DNA from: Sacculina carcini
Lineage: Eukaryota; Arthropoda; Thecostraca; Sacculinidae
Length of the DNA: 64,000 nt
Reading direction: 5' to 3'
Assembly (NCBI GenBank): GCA_916048095.2
Contig: OU696571.1
Span: forward strand, 11,030,449 to 11,094,448
Shown: positions 48,701 through 60,700 of the stretch, one piece after another
How the letters are laid out: every line of letters begins with the position of its first letter
Numbering within the stretch: the stretch's first letter is position 1
The notes under the pieces: model-generated
Database searches by the model: none
Seen by the model: only the letters and a program-made list of their open reading frames with translations
Told to the model about the DNA's origin: nothing
Program-made: the position numbers and the translations under genes

Positions 48701-51700
48701 AGCAAACTTGGTTCTTCGAAACAAGCCGGAGAGTGACAAGCCCGCGCAGCTGCAGCAGCATCACGTCGTGTACCAATTTCAATGCAACGTCGAGGGGTGT
48801 GGACCTCACACATACATTGGCATGACGACGACGACGCTGTCACGGCGGCTGACTTGCCACCTCAACAACGGTTCAATCAAGAGGCATTTCAGTTCGGCGC
48901 ATGACAGAAATACCACACGTCAAGACATCGTCGAAGGAACGCATGTTAGAGGCGCATGTTAGAGGCGCATGTATTGCGCCTGTTAGAGGCGGTATATATC
49001 ACCCAGCTGAAGCCGACACTGAATATACAGCTCGAAGAAAACGGTATTCTGCCAACTCACCGACGCCACCTAAATTGACAGCCGTCAATTGACGACTCTG
49101 GCCCTTCTAGGTAAATTTCTTCTGGAAAGTATTTATGCTAGCCAACCCGTATTTGGCTCATTTGTTCATTACACTGAAAGAATACAAGTCCAGTAGAGAC
49201 AAGTATGTAGATTTAACAAGTGAAGATATATTTGATACTGAAATTTGAATAGCCATGCAGGAAGGAAGGAGAGATTATAAATTTGATCGGGAAATAGATA
49301 ATATTGTTTTTGTTTTTTTAGCCTATTTTGATGATGCAAACTGCCTACAAAAGTTCTTCATTGTCCACTGCTTCCTGGTCATTCCGAGATTTAGCAACAT
49401 TTTCTACATTGCAGCAGTGTTTTCGTTCGTTGATAAAATTGTTGATCAAAATGGCAGACAATGAACAAAAGCAGTTTAATCTTACATGGATTGAAAGAGT
49501 TCTTCAATGTCGCTCCTCGGACAAATCTTGCAGTACAGCGCGTAGAATACCTCGAAACTGAACTGACCCGGTTCAATGACCTCATTCTGTAATGATAACA
49601 GCATAATTCAGGCACATCGGCAGAGATTTAGCAAATAAATTGCATAGATCGGTGGTTCTCAACCATTTCTGATAGTGACCCAAGAGTTTACACAAACTGA
49701 TCATCGCGGTCCAAGCCTACATATATATAGAGAATATTATTAATTCTAAAGATTATGCTTTTAATCAAAATTATATATCTATTTTAGTGGCAAAAAATAA
49801 TTTATACAAACTATTAGCAACCCAATAAAATGACTTGGCGATAAAATGACGTTGGGTCGCGACCCAGCAGTTGCAAACCACTGACATATATTATATAGAT
49901 TGCATAGCATACATAGATTACACATACATACATATAATTAGCACACAGATAACACAGGGGATCAGTGGCGGATCCAGAGTGCAATTTTGGGAGGGGCTGA
50001 ATTAATTTGGGGCAGGGGGCTTGAATTTTGGGGCGATCAGTCATATACATGCATCATTATACAACACATTTGCGATAATTCTTATATCAACCAATTCTAC
50101 AGAAAAAATAATTTTTCTTTATCTCTCTCATTGAACCTCTTGGTTATGAGGAGTTGATGGAAACATTTTGGGGGAAGCTTCATCCCCCTGAGTCCCCCCT
50201 CTGGAACCGCCAATGCATTGGATTCGCACAAGAAATTGAGCATAAAGAGCTTCAATATATCACATCTAACTCTGTCAACGTCATATATACTGACAATGGC
50301 ACATGCACAAACATTTTGATCAATAAAAATCGAAAGTGTGCAGTTCGGGTTCAATCTTAAAACAATTAAGTGGCATGATGAACAAATCCTCCAAACTTTA
50401 GTGTTTTCCTCATCATTTAACCTGCATGAACTGTGGTTTAATGCATTTACATTAAGCATATTAAACATCTCATGTAATTGTGACAATTTAAATAGTCTCA
50501 AAAGTATTATAATACCTATCTATTTATTAATGTTATCTCCAAGTAGTTATTGAAGTTTGTTGGATACTGACATATAAAGTAGTTTGTTAACCTTCGCACT
50601 GATTAATGATTTCATAACATTTCTATAAAACGCTGTTTGAACATAGTATATGGAAAGAGAAGTATATTAAAGACGCAAAAATCAGTAGAAATATTCATTG
50701 GCCGTCGCGCAAGGAATCAGATACTGATCGCTAGTAATGAGTCAGTCATCAAATAATAAGACTTGATTACTGAGTTCAACTGAGGAATCGATAACCCGAA
50801 ACATTTCACAACCAGAGCTCTCATTTGTGCGCTATCTCTTTCTCATTATATCTGTCAAAAATGTATATAAAACGTTAAAAATATGTTATGACCTTTACAT
50901 AGACCTCACTTGGATGAAATCCAAATAAAAATGGTGTGATTTAAAAATTTGATAAGTATAGCATAGTACCGCAATTTGACTTCGAAAAGACCTTCCTCTT
51001 AAAACACATGTGCATGATGGTGTAAAATTTAACATTTCATTCAATTATCGAGCAGAAATTCTACAATATATGGAGGTCATAAAGTAATCAAATTACCAGA
51101 GAATAAACATTTAATATATAAATGTTTCATAAAAGTGAGACGTTATTAAAGTGATTAAATAACAGAGTTTCCTTCACAAAATATACTAATATACCCGAAA
51201 CCAAAGGTAAAGTCTTATCACAAACCTACAAACCTACTTTGAACAACAGCTCACCTTTTCGCACGGTAGACCTAGCTCCGCAAGACACTGGTAAACGAAC
51301 TTCTCCGTTTTTCCCGACACAAACGTGCGTGTGAGATTTTTCACGGGAATCTTGCCGTCAGGATCAACGGAGAAACACAACCGCATCCAACTAGTCAAAT
51401 AATCAACCATCCCATCATATCCGTCTAGTTAGAAACGTTTCCGATGTGTCTCGCTGTAGTGATTTATTCTTCTATTGCACGTATCATAACTTAAAACTAA
51501 TATATAACGACGAATTGCGGTAAAAATATTGAAAACTATAAATACCGTAAATCTCTATTCGAGCGACATGACGTTCTATTTTCCATAACTTCCCCCGTAG
51601 TGTCGTCCAATTAGAGAATGCCGTTCCATTTTTCCACTAGCTGGTCAGAATTTTGAGAAAATACGGATGATTTTGTGGATGAAAAAACAGGTAACGTATG

Positions 51701-54700
51701 TATATTTAAAAAATGACACAAATACAGGGTAATTCCTGTTAATCAATCACAAATTGAATCACAAATCACGAATGGAAAACAGTCAGTCATAGCTAGAGAA
51801 TAATTAGTCAAAACGACGTTTAACTGGAGGTGATCGTGAATTTCTTATTCACGATCACGCTGATCGTGATCGTGATCAGATTTATAAGTTTTATAAGTAG
51901 TAAGATTAGTAGTAATACTTATTAAGATTTATAAGTCATGATTATAACAAGTTCATTAGAGGTGTCGTTCTATTTTTAAGCTGTTCCCCTGATGTGCCGT
52001 TATATTGAAGGTACCGTTCAAATAGAGGTCTTAGGGTACAATATATATATATATATATATATAATTAGCTCAATTTATTTGCCAAAGTAATTAATATTCA
52101 AGTATTCATTTGTCTGGCCTAAAAGAAAAATTCATAGACTTTCAATGAGAATACAATACCCGAATACACTAAGATAACTCAATATTACAAATGAGCCTGC
52201 ATGAAATAAAAGACTTTGACAGTCGGCTGGATATGGGATACCGTCACAGTGTGTCACTTCCTATCCTTCCTAGTGATGTAGATGAAGAATAACCGGCATC
52301 AACATCGTGAACATTAGCACCAGAGGCGACGCCAGTATTTTTCCACCAGGGGCTGAATGGAGCCAGAGGAAAAAACTGCGGAGTTTGGCGAAACATGTGA
52401 GGAACTACACACGAAATGTGCATGGTCAGCATTTTTGGGGACTTAGGGGGCTAGGCACATTTTTTCGGGGACTTCGGCTTTTTAGCCCCCCCCCCCTGGC
52501 GCCTCCACTGGCTTTATGCCAGCGATTTGAAGCGACGTAAAAGCTATTTTGTAAGCAAATGACAACTAAACATATTTTACCAGAAAAAAATGTGTTAGTG
52601 TGTTTAGATTCGTTATATTCTGCGTTATATTCTATATCGATTTAAATTTTAGAAAATTTGATTTAACGAATTTCTTTCAGTCCTAACCTAACCTAACTAA
52701 ACCTAACCTAACCTAACCAGCTAGACCTAACCTAACCTGAAATCTATGAAAAATATAGAAACTTTTTAGTGCGTGTTTTTGCCGTTTTAAAAAATTTGCG
52801 TTTTTAATGTTCTTGAATCCTTACACCCTTAGCCTAGACCCTTCCCAAGTGCTTCTAAACGTTCGATTCACACTTGAGGAATACTTCGTAAGTGCTTCTA
52901 ATTGCTTCTGAAGTAAATCAAAAGTTGTTATTTTTTTTAGCTCGGGTAAAATGAAATAAAAACGTTGTGCAGAGGCACCAACCCAGAAGGATTATCGCGC
53001 CAAAGTTGTTATTCATGGCACACAGCAGGCACTCATTTCCTTTGATCATGATTTCCGTTTTATATTTCGTCATTTATTTACATATATTTTATTTCATTAT
53101 TTATTATATTTCATTATTTATTTTATTTCATTATTTATTTTATTTCATTATTTATATTATTTCATTATTTATGTTATTTCATTATGTATTTTATTTCATT
53201 ATTCATTTTATTTCATTATTCATTTCATTTCATTATTTATTTTATTTCATCATTTATTTTATTTCATTATTTATTTTATTTCATTATTTATTTTATTTCA
53301 TTATTTATTTTATTTCATTATCTTTTTTTATTTCAATATTTATTTTATTTCATTGTTTATTTTATTTCATTACTTATTTTATTTCATTATTTATTTTATT
53401 TCATTTTTATTATATTTCATTGTTCATTTTATTTCATTGTTTATTTTATTTCATTGTTTATTTTATTTCATAATTTATTTTATTTCATTAGTTATTTTAT
53501 TTAGTTCATTTTATTTCATTAGTTATTTTATTTAGTTCATTTTATTCAGTTCATTTTATTTCATTAGTTATTTTATTAAGTTCATTTTATTTCATTAGTT
53601 ATTTTATTTAGTTCATTTTATTTAGTTCATTTTATTTCATTATTTATTTTATTTCACTATTTGTTATATTTAACTAAATTAGGATATATCAAGAAAAAAC
53701 GAAATTGCAATAACAAATATTAACACGTGAACATAATAACAAACAACACCGTAAATGACTGATAAACAATAATGAATGTCGCACTTCTGAACCCGTGTTC
53801 GATTCATGCACTTCGGGGGTTCTTACTTCTGAAGTGGTAAATCGAACATATTCAAATGGTCTGTTGTCTCTGTAAGTTGTCATGTCTCTTAGTTGTCGTA
53901 TATTATAGAGGGGGTTGAGTTGGGAAGTTGGTGTGGAATTGGGTAGTTATATGGACGCGTTCATCTTGTTCAGTGGTCGGAAAACCACTGAACCCTACGA
54001 CCCTTCGACGATACTTGAGTTTGCTTGATAAAAAATATGGACCGCTTAGCTTCTTTGATAACTTATAAGTGAATAAACATGCCAGCGATTTTTGCTTTTT
54101 GTTCATTGCACGACACTCAGCCATGATTCTCATGAAATGCCAAACTTGGATTTCTGCATGATTTCACTTAGCAAAAAAAGTTTGCCGACCCCTGATCTTG
54201 TTTGTATGTATGTTGGTCTGTATGTTAGTTATTAGTACTTCATAGTGTAGTAATCTCAGTCGTTCAGTTGACAACAACAACAACAACAACATATATTTAA
54301 TATAGCGCACATATTTATACACAGGCGCGGAAAAGACACAACCGACAAGAACATCACAGCGAGCAGGGAGTAGGCACAAATAGAAAAATGAAAACACGTT
54401 TGGAAACTGGAACATGCTAGATGGCCGTTGGCTATCAGATAGCTCATCCGCCCTTGAAACAGGTTTTGTTTTTTTTCTTGTCGTATGTCTAGCCACCCTC
54501 CTCACTGCAGAACAGTGGGAAGCCGGTTTAGTCGCCGACGACTCGACCATAAATCTGGTTGTACTGGAATTACACGGTTACCAGTAGCAGGGCGAAGCCT
54601 GACCAGACAACGACGAATGCAAGAGATGCAAAAACGGGACGCAGCAACGAAATCATATAATTCACAGTGATTAAAAGACAAATATCAAGCAAGAACAACG

Positions 54701-57700
54701 AGGGTACAACACAGGACGATCAGCACGAACAACACACATATAACCAAAGACAAATCATACATTTAGTCATGAAGAGAACGAGTGAGCAGATATTTATGAA
54801 GATCAGCAGAAAAAGATCGGAATGAAGACTTGTGGTGAAGGTAAGATGGAAGCGAGTTATAGATACGGGGAGCAGAGAAATATAAAGATTTGGATGACCA
54901 AGAGGATTGATTAAGAGCAGGAGGACGGACTAATGGCATAGGAATGCGACAAGAAGTACGATTATTGAGAGTCAATAGGGAACGGAGATATGAAGGAGAA
55001 GAGGGAGAGTGGATAAGTTTGAAGACCAGACAACATACCTTATAGCGGATACGAGAAAGAGCAGGTAACCAACCGAGCTGCCGGATATGCACCGAAGTGG
55101 GCATTCGCGGAGGAAGCCTCAGTGCAAGCCGACAAGCAAGGTTGATCACTGCTTGGAGTTGGCGGATAGATTTCAAGGGAAGATGGAAGAAGAGCGAGTT
55201 GCAATAGTCGATCTTAGAAAAGATATAGGCGTTTACCAGAAGACTAGCGGATGAGACATCAATGGGCGAACGAAAAAGGTAAAATTGTCGCAGTAAAAAG
55301 CGGCACGAGCGGGTGAGCTGAGAAAAATGAGTCGAGAAAGAAAGATTAGGATCGAACAAGACACCCAAATTGCGCATTTAATTGGCTAGCGGAAGCGTGA
55401 TAGAGTGAGGAGAAATTCGAGGAGGGTGAAAGACTAGATATTCTGTTTTGTCAGGGTTGAGAACAAGTTTACGTGAAGCAGCCCAAGAAGAAATCCGGGT
55501 GAGCAGCATAGAGACCAAATTTGAAGAATGAGGAGAAAGAGGAAAATATATTTGGATGTCGTCAGCGTATACGTGAAAACAAACTGGATAGCTGCGGAGA
55601 ATAGGACAAAGGGGTAATACGTATAAGTTGAAAAGTAAAGGACCAAGAAGTAAGCCTTGTGGAACCCCAGAGGTAAGAGGGAAGTCGCACGATAAAGCCG
55701 CATTACTGCGAACAGCATAGGAACGATCGTTTAGATGAGAGGTAAGGAGATAAAGTGCAGTAGATGTGAGGCCTAGATGAGCAAGATCACAGCATAAGAT
55801 TTCGTGGTCGACTAAATCGAAGGCAGCAGAAAAATCTAAGGAAATCAGGAGCACGGAACTTCCAAACGAAAAATGAGAGAGTAGATCATTGGCGAGGCAG
55901 AGAATAAGTGTTTCGGTAGAGTGCTGAGATGCAAAAACATATTGGCAAGGATAGAGAGCAGGCAAGATGATAGGCCGTAATTGAACAAGGATGGCAGATT
56001 CTAGAAGCTTGGAGGACAGAGATAGAATAGAAATTGGACGGTAGTTGCATGGAAGAGTGGGATCAAGATTTGATTTTTTGAGAATCAGCAGTATAGTGGC
56101 ATGTTTGGAAGCTAAGAATGAACCGTGAAGGAAAGAAGAGTTAACCATATATGTGAAAAGTGGAGTAAGGAGTATAATAGCATCAGAGAGAGCAGAAAAT
56201 TGTATGGGGTCAGTAGGACATTTAGACCTCTGAAATTTGGTAAGAAAACGTGCTGTGGTAGACGGAGCAATCGAGGAAAAAGAGGAAACAGTGCTAAGGC
56301 AAGGAGGAAATTGGAGAGGAAAAGTGCTAGTGGGTAATTTGGATTGCAAGGATGCAATTTTACAAGAGAAAAATGAGGCGAATTCACTGGCAGATATTGA
56401 CCAGATGACTTAGAAGAGCGACCAGAAATAGATTTCAGAGTCATCCATCGTGAGCGAGATGATTGGAGTTGGCGTAATTGTGAACGATAGAAATTAGATT
56501 TTGACAAAGCAATCACAGAGAAAAGAGATTTGCGGGCACTACAGAAAGAGAACCATGATGAAGAAGAGCGAAAGCGTCGCCAAGAACGCTCACGGGCTCT
56601 GCATTCTGAACGCAAGCGGGATAGATCAGACGATCACCAGGGAGAAGGAGGAGTTCTAGAGCGAAAGTGATGTAAGCGCAAAGGGAAGATCTGATCATTG
56701 ATCATGGAGAGAGAATCGGATATAAACTTGGGCAGGAGGAGTGGCGGGAGGAACAATTAATTTGAGGGATTCAGAATAGATGTATCCAAAAGACAAAAGA
56801 ATAAAGGATCAAATATTTTGTAATCACGAAGCATCAGTGATGCGGAAGAAGGCTTAGAAGGTGAAGGAAGAGAAAGACAAAATATGATGAGGCTATGATC
56901 AGATATGAAAGAATCAGGGGGGTGAGTGAATTTATCGAGGAAGAACAGTCTGGAGGAGTGCGTACATATCACAAGGTCGAGGGTATGACCAGATAAGTGA
57001 GTAGCACCGCGGTTCATAAGGAAAAGATCCCAAGAATTGAGCAGAGTTAGAAAATCCAAAACTTGCGCATGAGATGGTGAGTCAATCCAGAAATTAAAAT
57101 CACCTAAAACAATGAAATTATGGGAGAAAGTATCAGAGAAGAAATATAGCAGTGCATCAAATTCAGATACTGAGGATGTGGCAGTGTGATCGTGTCGATA
57201 TAACAATTGAATAGGATGTGAAGGAAAAGAAAGCGAGAATGCAGCGTATTCAAAAGATCTACAAGCAAATTGTAGAGTAGATAAAAGTGATAAAGATAAA
57301 GATCAGTGATAAACAGTGACCTACACCACCACCGCAAGATTTTCGAGAAGATGTGAGATCGCGAGACACATGCAAGAAGTTAAATGAAAGTGGAAGTTGG
57401 GCGGAAAACGATGAAACGTCGCTGTCAAAAAGCCAGGTCTCCGTGAGAAAAAAGAGTGAGAAGTTGTGATAGAGAATGACATTAGAAACAAAATTAGCTT
57501 TATTACGTACAGACCGAAAATTGAGCAGACCAACCAAGGAGGAAATACAATTAGTGGCGGCTAAGGGAGATATATGAGCAGATTGGCTGAGATTGGGAAT
57601 AGCAGAAATGTTGGATACGAGGGAAGACAGATGTGAGGAATGACAAGATTGAGCAATAGCTGTAGAGTCAGAAGCACGCATTTCAGGAAGAGAAGAGTCA

Positions 57701-60700
57701 GACTTGGGTTGTCAGGAAGAAGCGGTGACAGAGGACATTTCAGAACAGTGTGAGGAAGACACAATAGTGCGTTGGCGGAGATAATTTTGCACAGCAATGA
57801 AAGAGGAACAAGAGGATGAAAACGAAGAGTGGTCCGAAGGTTCACCATGACGGCAGCAGTTTGAGCACTTTGACTTGTTCTTGTCATTGACCTGTGGTGC
57901 CACAAGAATTTCGTCTCGCGCCACCTCGTGACCCTACCAGCTGTGTGTACGCCTGTTTGTCTGTATGTCCGTGTGTCATGTTTGCCCGTGTCATTGTGCA
58001 TGTATTCATAGGACCATGTGTGCATGAGCTTGTTTGTACTTGTGTCCGATCGTCCTGTCCTGTTATGTCTGTACTTGTAAATACAGTCTGTCCATAGCAC
58101 TCACGTTGATAACTTGTGTTGTTCCGTGGCAACCCAAACGCCACAGACCCATTATGATGACCTATTGTTGAATATTTCGATTAGTTTATGTATTTCGATT
58201 AGTATATTTCGAACAGTTTATATTACTATAGTGAAATAAAAAGAGTTACAATTTATATTAATATAGCAAAGTAGTGGTATTTTATTGATATTTTCTACAA
58301 AATAGTAGCCGATATAACCGACGCATGATGTGGAATATTTTGCCTCAAAATCTCAAAAAACGAGTCGCTAAACCATGAACATATTGAAATTTGAACATAT
58401 CGAACATATTGCACTCATTGAACAAAACACACAAATTATATCTGATCTCGCCGCGATAAAATGTATTTATGTAGATTTTGTTTGTCATTCACTTTTGGTT
58501 TCACTGTGCTAATTCTGGTTGGTCTTAGATTTGGCTATCCTAGTGAAGTTGATTATAAGTGAAGTTGATATTTTGCTTCCCCAAAAAATTACAATTTGCC
58601 ATTTTTCTGAATTCCTGTGGCGTTAATGTGTATGCATGTGTATGTCTGGCCTTGTATTTGCAGGTATCGATTTGTGTATGTGTGCGGGTGTGTGTGTATG
58701 TGAGTGTATATATGTGTGTGTGTGTATGTGTGTGTGTTTTTTTGTGTGCATAATTGTGTGGTTGTGTATCAATGTAAAAATGTGAGATTTTGGGTGAATG
58801 TAATGAAGTGATATCCACCACATTCGTACATCAGCGTATGTAATGTATGCATATAAATTATATGCACACATTACATACATCTAATTGTTACAAAATACCT
58901 TCATATATTACATTTCTGTGTATAAATGTAACCAGTAATAAAATATGAGACCAGTTATATTTTTTGGCCGACGAAAAATATCTGCTTTGTCGGACAATAA
59001 ATTACATATTTTGTGTTTTATAATGTTTTGTATATGAACCAATGACAATATATGTTTGCATGTGTACATTGTTTGTGTATGGCAAAAGATCATGTGCCTT
59101 AATATTGATTGTGATTGATGCGTAGAACAAGTCAGAAAATATATCAGCCTTGATTTCGTTTATACCAGTGGCTCTCAACCATATTCAGTATTCGCATCCT
59201 TTTCAAATCAGCAGTCACTTCTCGCACCCCCTGAATTCTTGATAATTATATGAGGAGATATAAATACAAGCGACATGATAACAAAACTTTTTTATTCATT
59301 AATGATTCATACAGCTTGAATTTTCTTTGAGAGGATTAAGCAAAAACTGTTTTTTTCAGGAAACAGTAAGGCATAGGTGAAAACATATATTTGCTTTCAT
59401 ATTTCACAGGAATTATCACACCTCTTACCAACTATTATAGAAACGCATCCCTTAGAGATGAGTGCACCCCCAGATAAAAACAACCCTTATCTATGGATTA
59501 GCTCAGCATTGGAGGCAGAATATATAAGAGCTGCATGAATGTACTCACTGCTTGATGAGGCAAGTTTTTGGACACACGTTGTATGATTTTGTGTTGTGAG
59601 TTATCGCTCGAATTCCCTGCAACCATTCCTGCCGAGCAAACAAACACACACGTGCGTGTGTGTGTATGAACACACGCATTTGAATATCGCTCGTTCTGCA
59701 AGAAAATACAGCCAACAAAAAGCAAACAAAACTTTGACAAAAAATATTATCAATTAAAAATAGGTCATCATGCTGTTATCATTATGATCCCGATGACTGA
59801 TTGAATTATTGCATTACATGCATATTGTGAGTAGCTTAAGCTGTACTTGAGGAAGTAATTTGAAACATAGTGAATAAGGTTAGAGCAAGTCAATCACTAA
59901 TTGTAGCACTCTCAAGATCCCTTTCTTCCTAATTAAAAATACCGCCACATTCTTACTTTGGCGATGTCGGCAGAAGCGAAGACCATGTGTTGCTGCGAGA
60001 TGTTGACCATGTCTGTTCCGCTGCAGATGGTCAGTGTGCGGGCCTCCAGGTCGGTGTCGTGTCGCAGCTGCATCTGGTACAGCAGCTTGGGGTCCTGTAG
60101 GGCGCACCCAGCCCAAGTTCATTGAGAGGTTGAGAAGAACGATGGAATCAATAAACGTGTAGCGGCAATGATACCCATACCGACAGGAAGAACATAAGTG
60201 CTCTTTTTGAGGGTTATCTAGCCTGTCCCGGTTCTTTTCGTAAATGCTTTAAATGTCCGGGGTTTATATAGTTTAAGTAATTAAATTCGATATGTTCCTT
60301 CTGCAAGTGTATAATGGTTTGGTTGGTGCCTCTATAGAGAAAACAGTGTATTTAATATATGGCATATAAAAGTATCAATATATAAATAAAAAAGTCATAT
60401 TTAAATTAAAATCCCAATTTTTCGCGCGCGCACAAGTGTGCTCTTTATACAGATCCCGAATATGGTCACCCTAATACTCATGTTAATGATGTTCAAGTTT
60501 GCGGACATTTTTCTTTGCTTTCAAGGCAGAATTAACAAGCATTTGAAGAACCCGTTGTCTGCCCCATATATGCATACAAGTCCAAGTACAAGTACAACTC
60601 CCATGCAAGTCCACACCAATTATACACCAACACCAGGACTAGACTCCTCTCCACACTATGTCACACCTGGAGCAGAATGCACACAATGCATCCAATCAGG

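Larger units (their letters stand above)
54276..57890 (-). mobile_element. L2/CR1-type LINE copy 2, nearly full length (intron 5)
   Basis: Minus-strand order: short Cys/His-containing start near 57870, endonuclease ([18 protein letters not shown]; then GDFNFW and SDHSLI), RT, C-terminal domain, 3' untranslated region, and a (GTT)n tail at 54276-54290. It lies in the 8.2-kb intron 5 in the same orientation as the host gene. It is the better of two copies in the window. Confidence 0.93.

Noticed and set aside
53055-53675. Membrane-like hydrophobic proteins
   Set aside because: Artefact of the 17-bp AT-rich array, with a perfect 51-nt cycle.
51391-59548. An alternative copy of norpA exon 5 as in Drosophila
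   Set aside because: I looked for the Trp-x2-Gly-Ile/Leu-Arg ... THN pattern on the minus strand and did not see a second copy, but the search was by eye only.
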